In this document: positions 37,637 to 46,402 of the stretch, piece after piece
Layout: every line of letters begins with the position of its first letter
Position numbering within the stretch: the stretch's first letter is position 1
Position numbers and translations under genes: made by a program
NCBI GenBank assembly: GCA_963803875.1
Contig: CAWDOA010000014.1
Location: 168,239 to 232,238 of the forward strand
Source of the DNA: JABDIY01 sp963803875
GTDB taxonomy: Bacteria > Actinomycetota > Acidimicrobiia > Acidimicrobiales > SZUA-35
Direction of reading: 5' to 3'
DNA length: 64,000 bases
The notes under the pieces: generated by a model
Seen by the model: the letters and a program-made list of their open reading frames with translations, nothing else
The model's database searches: none
What the model was told of the DNA's origin: nothing

Positions 37637-39114
37637 ATGCCGGACGGTCAAATGAGTCGACGCGCACTCATGGCCGGGATCGCCGGGCTCGTGGCCTACG
37701 GAATGCCGGTTCCGGCCGCCGCCCAGTATCTCACTCGGGTCAGCCGCCGTCAGGACGAGTTCGAGATTCGCCCCCGTTCAGCATGGGCCGGTGTCGACCG
37801 ACCTCCCACGTTCGAACTCGAACCTGAGGACGTGCAACTGCTGGTGGTGCATCACACGCTGATTCCTGGCAACGGCCACAACCAGGATCGCGTTCCGCAG
37901 CTGCTCCGAGATATCTACGACTATCACACCGGTCCCGAGAAGCGCTGGGCCGATATCGCCTACAACTTCATGGTCGACCAATTCGGTGGGATTTGGGAGA
38001 CCCGGGAAGGCAGCCTTGACGGCCCGGTCCGTGGTTCCGCTACCGGAGGGAACCAGGGGTTCTCCCAGCTGTGCTGTTTCCTGGGAGATCTTTCTGATCA
38101 GCCTCCCACCGCCGAGGCCGCGGCCGCGATGGCATGGTTGCTGGCCGAGCTCGCCGATCGGTACGACATCGATACATCGCCGGGAGCCCAAGTCAGCCTG
38201 GAAAGCCGGGGGTCAAGCCGGTTCGCCGCCGGGTCGCCGATGACACTTCCCACGCTGGCCGGCCACCGGGATGTGTCGCTCACTGCATGCCCAGGTGAGG
38301 CCGGCTATTCATTCCTTCAGCAGACCCTTCCCGGCCTGGTCAACGCTCGCCGGACCCAAACAGCAGCCGCTGCCACTACCACCACCGAGCCGGCGACGGC
38401 AACAACAGCAACTCCAACGACCGCCGCGTCATCCCCACCCACCGCCGTCGACGATACAACGGCGACTCTGCGAGAGCAGACCGATGCCTCGGCCGCCGAG
38501 AGTGCCGCTGAGGACTCCGGAGAAGGCACCGACGACGAGTCGATCGTCCCCTGGCTCATCGGGGGCGCGGCCCTCGCTGTGGCCGGCGCAGCGGTTGTGG
38601 CGGTAGCCAAGAGGAAAACGACGACCGTGACGACATCGGCGCCGCTGCCGTGGTCGGCGAGCGCGAAGACGGGACCATCAACGTGCCCACGCGCCTGGGC
38701 CTGCAATCCGAAGAGCCCGACGAGTTCGTTCCACAGCGGGTCTGGTGGGCGGTGGCTGCCGATACCCCGTCTTCCACCGAAGCGGCAGTGGAAGAACTGA
38801 CTCGTGACATTCACTTCCACGCAGTTCACACGCCCGAGGACCCCGAGGTCGACCGGCTGGAATGGTCGCGTCTGGACTCACTGCTGGCCAAGCGGGCCCC
38901 CCAGGCAACTGCTGCGGTGGTCGCCGCACGTTCCAACTCGGTGTTCGTGCTCCGCAGTGAACCGTGCCTGGTTGTTGTCACCCGGCCCGATGGAGTGGAA
39001 AAGCGCGACGCAGGTCGTGATGCTCTCAGTATTGCCAGGGGCGACGTGGCTCGGATTGCGGTTCACTTCGACGGCGAGGACAGCTATCCCGATATCGAAG
39101 TGACCGCAAACTAG
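37637..39114 (+). CDS. TAT-exported N-acetylmuramoyl-L-alanine amidase (PGRP-like) with C-terminal membrane helix; frameshift near 38610
   Basis: The N-terminus has a twin-arginine signal (SRRALMAGIAGLVAYGMPVPAAAQ region; start 37637 or 37652). A PGRP/amidase_2 domain follows: IRPRSAWAG, VQLLVVHHTLIPG, WADIAYNFMVDQFGGIWETREG, GHRDVSLTACPG. The zinc ligands (HH..., GHRD, C) are in place. A Thr/Ala/Glu linker and a helix (WLIGGAALAVAGAAVVAVA) come next. Frame 2 then runs into arginine/serine shadow sequence to 38800. Frame 1 from about 38600 continues in a plausible protein (INVPTRLGLQSEEPDEF, RVWWAVAADTPSSTEAAVEEL, VVAARSNSVFVLRSEPCLVVV) to 39114. I read one gene with an indel. The C-terminal ~165 residues match nothing I know and would be cytoplasmic. 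Confidence 0.75.
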
Positions 39115-39125
39115 TTCTCGTGTTC

Positions 39126-39999
39126 CTAGCGGCGCTCGATTGTTGGCTGCACGTAGGTCCAGCCGAATCGGCCCTTGATACACAGATGTCCGTGGGTGAC
39201 GCTGTGATCGGCCGGTGAGGTGACTTTGACGATCCGCTCGTCCTGCACGTGGAGTTCGAGGTTGCAGCCCACCCCGCAGTAGGAACAGACGGTGGTGGTG
39301 ACGGTCTGTGTCTCCGGGCGCCACTCGTCGGCCTGGCGCATGTCGTATTCGGTCTTGAACTGAATGGCGCCGGTCGGGCACACGCCGATGCAGTTGCCGC
39401 AGTAGACACAGGCCGACTCGGGCAGGGTCACATCGAACTCGGTGCTGATGTGGGCGTCGAAACCACGGCCGCTGACCGCGATGGCGAAAGTGTTCTGGGC
39501 GTCCTCGCCGCACGCCTCGACGCACTTGTAGCAGAGCACACACTTGTCGTAGTCCCGGATGTACAGCTCGTCCTGGATCTTCACATCGTGGGTCATCCGG
39601 GCTCCGCTTCGGGTCCGAAGCGTCCGGGGTCAGCGCCGTAGCGCTCCATCCACTCGTGCAGCTCGCTCGGCCTGGCTGAGATCGACGCCCGATCCGAGGA
39701 ACTCCAGCACCATCTTGCGGCTGTGGCGGACACGGTCGCTGTCGGTTTGGATCTCCATCCCGTCTTCGGCCTTTCGGGAACACGACGGAACCAGGGTTCG
39801 TGGATCCGGTCTGCTCGACGACGCAGACCCGGCAGGCGTTGACCGGCGTGAGGTTCTCGGCGTAGCACAGAGTGGGGGTGTCGACGCCCGCCGCGGTACA
39901 GGCATCGAGAACGGTGTCGCCGTCGTCGACCGTGACCGCCTTACCGTCGATGGTGAGCGTGACGGTGGTTTCGGTGGGCGGCGGATCGAGAAGGGTCAT
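39126..39999 (-). CDS. Formate dehydrogenase iron-sulfur protein equal to the N-terminal half of FdhA (NuoG-like); frameshifted
   Basis: About 290 residues. The plant-type [2Fe-2S] domain has TLCYAENLTPVNACRVCVVE, then LVPSCSRKAEDGME in a second frame. From 39596 the frame is clean: YDKCVLCYKCVEACGEDAQN and ACVYCGNCIGVCPTGAIQFK give two [4Fe-4S] clusters. CSYCGVGCNLELHVQDERIV and GHLCIKGRFGWTYVQ are the [4Fe-4S] domain that normally precedes the molybdopterin domain of FdhA. It ends there with TGA, and a convergent gene starts 12 bases on. In standard NAD-linked FdhA these domains are fused to the catalytic part, here encoded at the other end of the operon. The ATG at 39999 follows the NuoF stop closely. 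Confidence 0.85.
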
Positions 40000-40000
40000 G

Positions 40001-41765
40001 TCAGGCTCCGATCAGTCCCAGGTCGATCGCCGAAAGGACGGCGGTCGATGCGGTGTGGCCGAGGCCGCAGATCGACGAGTCCTTCATGGCGAGATCGATG
40101 TCGGCGAGGATGCTGCGTTCGCCGTTCATCGAACGCCCGGCGGACCGGAGAAGAAGTTCGTGCTGGCGGACCACGCCCACCCGGCACGGAACGCACTGCC
40201 CGCAACTCTCGTTGCGGAAGAACTCGGCGATGCGGTTGACGACCGCGGTGAAGTCGGTGGTGGTGTCGAACAGCATGACCACACCCGACCCGAGCGAGGC
40301 CCCGGCGGCGCGAGCTGTCCTCGAAGGTGAGCGGCATCGACAACGACTCCGGGCCGACGAAACTGCCGGCGGCGCCGCCGAGCAGAACCGCCCGAAGCTC
40401 GCCGGTCGGCCCCGCCGGCCATCTCGATCAGCGCACCGAGGGTCACGCCGAAGGGCACCTCGTACAGCCCCGGTACCTGCACATGACCGGACAGGCAGAA
40501 GAGGCGGGAACCGGTGGAGTCGGCGGTCCCGGTGGTGGCGAACTCGGCACCGCCTCGCTGGAGGATCTCGAGAACGTTGACCAGCGTCTCGGGGTTGTTG
40601 ATGACCGTGGGCTCGTGGAACAGACCGTGGGTGGTGGGAAACGGCGGCTTCTGGCGGGGTTCGCCGCGGTACCCCTCGAGCGACTCGAACAGCGCCGTCT
40701 CCTCACCGCAGATGTAGGCCCCGGCACCGCGGCGGATCTCGAGATCGAAGGCGATGCTCGACCGCGCGATCCGCTCGCCCAGGAAGCCGGCCGACCGGGC
40801 GGCGTCGATGGCATTCTGAAGACGTTGGGTTGCCAGCGGGTACTCGCCCCGGATGTAGACGAACCCCTTCTGAGCACCGGTCACGAACCCGGCGATCGTT
40901 GCGGCCTCGACGATGGCGAAGGGATCGAGCTCCATGAGGTGCCGGTCCTTGAACGTGCCCGGCTCGGATTCGTCGGCGTTGACCACGATCCACTTGCGCT
41001 CGCCGGCGGCGGCCCGCACACCTCGCCACTTCACCGCGGTCGGAAACGCGGCCCCACCCCGCCCCTTGAGGCGGGCGGTCTCGATCTCTGTCGAGCACGC
41101 CGTCGGGACCCTGGCGGAATGCTTCGGCCAGCGCCTCGTAGCCGCCATAGGCGACGTAGTCGTCGAGGCTCCCGGGATCGACGTCTCCCATGCGCTTCAG
41201 CAGGCGCAGTCTGAGGCCGGCCCTGCTGAGGGATGACAGGCCCACCATCGGGGACGGATCGATCGGCCGTCGACGTGGTCGGGACGTCCCTGATTGCCCT
41301 GGTGAACGAGGCCGGCGCCCGTTCGCACTGGCCCAGGCACGGGCTGCGGTGGACGTGGGCTCCCTGCAGCCTCCGAGCGTCGACGATCACATCGTCGGCA
41401 CCAGCGATCTGGCAGGCGCCGTCGACGCAGACGTGGACCACGTCGTCGTCGTGGCCGGGATCCTCCATGCGGAACATCTCGTAGAAGCTGGCGACCCCGA
41501 AACCCTCCGCCGGTGGGACCCCGAGCCGTTCGGCGATGTGGTTGACCCCGCCGTGGGCAGATCCATCCGCGAGGCGTTGTGGAGCGCGTGCAGTGCCGGC
41601 AGCAGGGCGTGGCGCCGTTCGCCGGCGCGGTGCAGACCGCCCCTGACGAGACGGTCACCCTCGACGACGACGACCGGGTCCACACCACAGGCAGCGATCG
41701 GCCGCATCGATGGCGGCCACCTCGGCATCGGTGGCGCGGTCGGCGGTGAGGTGTAGGTCGGTCAT
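40001..41765 (-). pseudogene. NAD-linked formate dehydrogenase diaphorase, NuoE-NuoF-like fusion (FdsG/FdsB-like), frameshifted
   Basis: Starts MTDLHLTADRATDAEVAAIDAA at 41765. The NuoE part has DPVVVVEGDRLVRGG, LLPALHALHNASG, then VVHVCVDGACQIAGA and HRSPCLGQCERAPASFT, the four Cys of the thioredoxin-like [2Fe-2S] domain. With no separating stop, LRLRLLKRMGDVDPGSLDDYVAYGGYEALAEAF begins NuoF. It continues with the FMN/NADH site KGRGGAAFPTAVKW, VNADESEPGTFKDRHLME, GAGAYICGEETALFESLEG, and the C-terminal [4Fe-4S] ESCGQCVPCRVG near 40170. Five or more indels shift frames. It would pass electrons from formate oxidation to NAD+. The FdhA frame runs without a stop into this start, so a longer fusion is possible. 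Confidence 0.85.
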
Positions 41766-43723
41766 TCGGGTTCTCCGGTAGACGGTCTCTGGTCGCAGGC
41801 GCTCGTAGGCGTTGACCAGCTTCTCCACCCGGATGCTGGCGGCCTTGAACTCAGCCGTTCCGGATTTCTTGTCCCAGGCGTCGTTGGTCAGCAGGTTGAT
41901 GTCGACCAGCTCGGGGAAATGGAACGTGGTGAAGGTGAGACCGACCGGAATGTCGGGCTGGATCCGCACCGGCATCTCGACCGAACCGCGCGGCGAACTG
42001 ACCATCACCGTTTCGCCGTCGGCGAGGGCGAGACGTTCGGCGTCGGCAGGGTTCATGTCGAGCGCGTTCCCGTAGCGAATCGGGCTGTCCGAGCGCGCCG
42101 CTCTGCACGCCGGTGTTGTAGCTGTCGAGCGCCCGCCCGGTCGTCAGCCGGAGCGGGAACTCTCGGTGAGTTCTTCTCTTGGGTCCCTGAGCGACCACGG
42201 GTGAGAACGGTGCGCCGGCCCGACCGCCGAGATCGTCTTCCCACAGCCAACCGTGCAGGAACGGGCTGCCCGGGATGATCGAGGTCGGGGCACGGCCACT
42301 GCAGGCCACCCTCGGCTTCGAGCCGCTCGTAGGTCATGCCTGCGTGCATCGGCGACAGCGACCGGAGTTCGTCCCACAGATCTTCCGGGGTGGGGTTGCC
42401 CCACTCTGGATAGCCCATGCGATGGGCCAGGTCGCGCGAGGATGTCGTGATCGTGCCGGGCCTCGCCCGGCGGTGAGACCGCAGCCCGAACCCGCTGTAC
42501 ACGGCGCTCGGACGAGGTGACGGTGCCATCGCACTCGGCCCAGCCGACCGATGCCGGCAGCACCACGTCGGCCAGTTCGGCGGTGCGGGTGAGGAAGATG
42601 TCCTGGACCACCAGCAGGTCGAGACCCTTCAAGCAGCTTGCGGGCATGGGCGATGTCGGCTTCGGAATCGGCCGGGTTCTCACCGATGACGTAGGCGGCG
42701 GTGATCTCGCCTCGCTCCATCGCCTCGAACATCAGTGTGAGGTGAATCCCGTCGTCGGGTGGGATCGGCCGACCCCAGACCGCTTCGAACTTGGCCCGAT
42801 GGTCGGGATCGGTGACGTTCTGGAACCCGGGGAGTTTGTTGGGCAGGGCGCCCATGTCGCCGCCGCCCTGCACGTTGTTCTGTCCCCGAAGCGGGACCAG
42901 ACCACTGCCCCAGCGTCCGACGTGACCGGTGAGAAGTGCCAGGTTGCAGAGCGACCAGCACGTTGTCGACGCGCGTTGTGGTGCTCGGTGATTCCCAGCG
43001 TCCACAGGATCTGGGCCTTGTCGGCGGTGGCGTAGGCCTCGGCCATCTCGGCGATGGCCGCGGCGGGTACGCCGGTGAGTTCTTCGCCTCGCTCCAGCGT
43101 GTAGCTCCGCCAGACTTTCGACGTAGGCGTCGAACCCGGTGGTGCTGTGGGCGATGAAGTCCTTGTTGTGGAGGTCGTTGCTCACGATGTAGTTGGCAAC
43201 GGTGTTGGCGAGTGCAACGTCGGATCCGAGCTCGAGCCCCACCCACAGGTCGGCGAACTTGGCCGAGCTCGTGCGGCGGGGGTCGACGGCGTACATACGG
43301 GCGCCGTTGTGAAGACCCTGCATCAGGTGGTGGAAGAAGATGGGGTGGGCTTCACGTGCATTGGAACCCCACAGCAGGATGACGTCGGTTTCCTCGATCT
43401 CCTTGTAGGAGACCGTCCCGCCACCCGCTCCGAACACTGTCGCCAGACCGACGACGCTAGGAGCGTGTCAAGTTCGATTGCAGGAATCGATGTTGTTGGT
43501 GCCCAACACCGTGCGGCCGAACTTCTGGGCCGCGTAGTTCATCTCGTTGGTGCTCTTCGAGCACGAGAACATCGCGAACCCGTCGCCGCCCGGGCTGTCG
43601 CGGACTGCGGCGAATCCGTCGGCGACGCGAGCTCAGCGCTTCGTCCCAGGTGGCGGGCCGGAGTTCACCGTTCTCCCTCACCAATGGTTCGGTCAGACGG
43701 GGCTTCCGAGAAGTTAGAGCCAT
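41762..43723 (-). CDS. fdhA: Selenocysteine-containing formate dehydrogenase catalytic subunit (molybdopterin part of FdhA); frameshifted as sequenced
   Basis: About 650 residues from MALTSRKPRLTEPLVRENG at 43723. RVADGFAAVRDSPGG, FSCSKSTNEMNYAAQKFGR and GTNNIDSCNRT lead to an in-frame TGA at 43468-43470, then HAPSVVGLATVFGAGGG without frame change. This is the active-site position, Cys or selenocysteine in all formate dehydrogenases I know, and a SECIS hairpin follows. Then come ETDVILLWGSNAREAHPIFFHHL, NLALLTGHVGRWGSGL, RGQNNVQGGGDMGALPN, FLTRTAELADVVLPAS, LALADGETVMVSSPRGSV and PVGLTFTTFHFPE. The N-terminal FeS domains are missing and encoded at 39126-39999. Frame breaks occur near 43630, 43100, 42950 and within 42030-42640. 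It oxidises formate to CO2 at a bis-MGD molybdenum or tungsten centre. Confidence 0.88.
43426..43470 (-). promoter_or_regulatory. UGA codon and bacterial SECIS element in fdhA
   Basis: Reading the minus strand from UGA at 43470: the lower stem CGCUCC (43465-43460) pairs fully with GGAGCG (43431-43426). The upper stem GUCGUC (43455-43450) pairs with GGCGAC (43444-43439), allowing one G-U. The loop is GGUCU (43449-43445). The loop starts 18 nt after UGA, as in Escherichia coli fdhF, which has the same GGUCU loop. This would recruit SelB and selenocysteinyl-tRNA. Confidence 0.88.
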
Positions 43724-43842
43724 TCACACAGTCTAGATCAGGCCAACGTGTCGTCGGTCACCGAGCGAGGTTCTTCCCGCCTGATGGAAGGGCGCGGGAC
43801 AACCGTGGGAGCACTTCTAAAAGCCCAGTAGTTGAGGGCCGC

Positions 43843-44974
43843 ATGGGTATTCCGATGACACCAAAGCAACGTGCCAGCGAGTTCTGGTGGGCTGGCGTCG
43901 ACGCGGTTCGAGGCCGCCCTGCGGTCGGAAGGGAATTGGCGTCGATGGATCTGCTCCCGGCCGGATCGGTCGTCGCCGTTGGCAAGGCGGCAGAGTCGAT
44001 GGCCGTAGGCGCTCACGACCACTTTCGAAGGGCGTCATCCCAACACTCATCGTTACCAAGGCCGGCCATGCTGGTGGTGAACTTGATGCTGAGGTGATCG
44101 AGAGTTCCCATCCGATTCCCGACGATCGATCGATCGCAGCCGGCGTCGAGGCTCCGAGGCGGTGGTTCGCAGTGCGAGTCCGGGATCGACCTGTTCTGCT
44201 TCTTGGTGTCGGGTGGTGCCTCATCGTTGGCAGAGTTGCCGGCACCGGGGATTTCGCTTGCCTTGATATCGCAGACGCAACATCACAACTGCTTGCGAGT
44301 GGCGCTGACATTCACGAGATCAATCGTGTGCGACGCGAATTGAGTGTGCTGAAGGGCGGAGGACTGCTCTCCGATTTCGGTGGAGCCCGGGTCACTGTCT
44401 TCGCCATCTCCGACGTGCGAGGCGATGACATCGCCGTTATCGGTTCCGGTATCGGAGTGGTTCCCGAGGGGACTATCGGCCGAGTCAGAAACGCGAATCG
44501 TCGCTTCCAACTCCCACGCTCGGAGCGCCGTTGCCGCAGCAGCCGAGTCTCTCGGCTACACGCGTCCTTTCGAACGAGGAGACGCTCTACGGCGATGTGG
44601 GATCAGTGGCTGCCCAGATCGGCCAGACACTGGCTGATGCCGGTTCCGGTATCCACATCTTCGGCGGTGAGCCCACGGTTGTGCTGCCCCCTGAGCCTGG
44701 ACGAGGGGGTCGCAATCAGGACCTCTCCCTCAGGTTGAGCGGCGAGTTTGCAGCGCACTCGATCCCGTCGATGGCCGTGGTCGCCGGAACCGACGGTACC
44801 GACGGACCCACCGATGACGCCGGCGGATGGGCACAGGCAATGCTGTGGTCGGTTGAGGCCGCGGCGGCGATCGCGGCCGCCGACGCCGGCACATTCCTCG
44901 AACAGTCGGGCGCGTTGTTCACCACCGGTCCAACCGGCACCAACGTGATGGACTTGGTTGTGGCGATTTCGTAA
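43843..44974 (+). pseudogene. Glycerate kinase (DUF4147/MOFRL type), frameshifted
   Basis: About 375 residues if joined. The DUF4147 N-terminal part reads ASEFWWAGVDAVRGRPAVGREL, LPAGSVVAVGKAAESMAVGAHD. Another frame gives GVIPTLIVTKAGHAGGELDAEVIESSHPIPDDRS, then broken sequence including ADIHEINRVRRELSVLKGGGL, VTVFAISDVRGDDIAVIGSG. The MOFRL domain is intact from about 44600: GSGIHIFGGEPTVVLPPEPGRGGRNQDLSLRLS, AGTDGTDGPTDDAGGWA, GALFTTGPTGTNVMDLVVA. It phosphorylates D-glycerate to 2-phosphoglycerate, joining glyoxylate/serine carbon to central metabolism. It is divergent from the formate dehydrogenase operon, 119 bases apart. Confidence 0.83.
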
Positions 44975-44988
44975 CCGCCGCACCAACC

Positions 44989-45027
44989 GGCGATCGTTGT
45001 GCCCGTGGAGCGGGAACAACGATCGCC
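44989..45027. terminator. Bidirectional hairpin between convergent genes
   Basis: GGCGATCGTTGT (44989-45000) and ACAACGATCGCC (45016-45027) are perfect inverted repeats. The 15-base loop holds a further CCCG/CGGG pair. It lies 14 bases past the glycerate kinase stop and 9 bases past the end of the convergent gene, so it can serve both strands. Confidence 0.75.
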
Positions 45028-45036
45028 AGAATGGGA

Positions 45037-46291
45037 TCAGACCCCGAACAACACGTCGGCGTGTTGCTCCACGCTGTCGAGGACGGTGAGGTTGTGGTGG
45101 AGAAGCTCGGCGCCGTTGGCATGCCTGGCGGCGGCGAAGGGAAGGAACCGGCGGAGGGCTGCGATCAGCAGTACCGGGTCATCGATGACTCCTGACAACC
45201 GTTCGAACATGTTGACCAGGCGCTGCGGCGTCCACCGAAACGGATCGCACTCCACGGAGAAATCGAGCGCCTGGCCGATGAGTTGAAGGTCGGTCTCGGA
45301 GGGCTCGGGTGATGCCTCGGACCGGTAGATCTCGAGACCTGCGTCCCGCTGCTCTCCCTCGAAGCCATAGAACGGTTCGACCGTTGCCTGGGGCAACATC
45401 GTGGCCACCCATCTGGCCAATGGCAGCAGCATCTCCACCCCGTTGTCCACCGGCAGCCCGCCAACGTCGCGGTTCTCAGCCCATTCGATCGTCGGCACGA
45501 GGCTGAGAGCCAAGCTCATCGGCCAGGCCCTGCGCAGTGGTTGGTTCGATCTCCAATTGCACCAGGTCGTCAGCGTTGACATCGGCCATCAGATGATCGA
45601 GCGGTTCGAGCAATGTGGACACTTGCACGATGAGCTCGTGAACAACCTTCGACCGATTGATCACAACGAGGAACGGGTTCGTCGACGGGATCGTCACTTC
45701 GGCGATGACTTCCACCTCGTCATCGGGTTCGTACCGCCCGATGGCCCAGCCGGTGATCTCGGCCCGGGGTAGTTCCCGCAACCACGACGGAATCCCGGCC
45801 CGCTTCAGAGCCGCGCTCGCCTCGGCAGCTCGGCGGACATCGTCGGTCATCCCCAACACTGCCATCGCGCTCATCAGCGTGTCTCCGGTTGATTCGAACC
45901 CGGCGAACATCTCAACGGTGGCCGCACGGTCGGCGGGTTCAACGGTGTCGTGCAACATCCACGTTGCCGACGAGGCCTCTTCGAGAAATGGCCCGGTGCC
46001 CTCCTCCAGAGCCTGAGTCATCCTCGCCACGATGATCTCGATCGGGTCGACGTCGCCCAGGCCGAGCGCATCAAGATCGAGATCCTCGGGATCGAGATCG
46101 TCGATGTCGACGGTGCTTTCGAGAATCGCCCGCTCGAACGCATCGGGATCGAGGTGGGGAAACCCGGGCACCGCGGCTGGATCCGAAAGGCCGGGATCGG
46201 AATCCATCCATGCCGGAATGCTGGACGAATCCGACCCTGTGTTCTGCTTGGGCGTGTGGCGGCCACCGCCGCCTTTCTTGGGTCGGGTCAC
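45037..46291 (-). CDS. Hypothetical protein, about 418 residues, one frameshift near 45510
   Basis: Starts with GTG at 46291 as VTRPKKGGGGRHTPKQNTG, a basic N-terminus, then a strongly acidic stretch (TVDIDDLDPEDLDLDALGLGDVDPIE). The middle is helical (FEEASSATWMLHDTVEPADRA-like) and continues with EVEVIAEVTIPSTNPFLVVINRSKVVHELI. The frame breaks around 45510; the second frame continues with SLVPTIEWAENRDVGGLPVDNGVEMLLPLARWVATMLP and ends VLDSVEQHADVLFGV. I recognise no family, no signal peptide and no membrane helix. It is divergent from proS, 111 bases apart. Probably a lineage-specific cytoplasmic protein. Confidence 0.6.
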
Positions 46292-46402
46292 ATCCCAACG
46301 GTATCGCTGACCCGGGATCACCCCGTCGTAGCCGATGATCGAACCGGCTCCGATCCCTCTCGCCGGCTGGCTCGTCGGCGCGCGACAGTAGGATCGTCCC
46401 TC

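Noticed and set aside
43147..43842. Plus-strand frame upstream of glycerate kinase as part of that gene
   Set aside because: It is antisense to the FdhA catalytic gene; the kinase family N-terminus starts near 43843.
45950..46402. N-terminal extension of prolyl-tRNA synthetase by about 150 residues
   Set aside because: Overlaps the divergent hypothetical gene; the normal ProS N-terminus (MRWSKLFTPT) begins at 46403.
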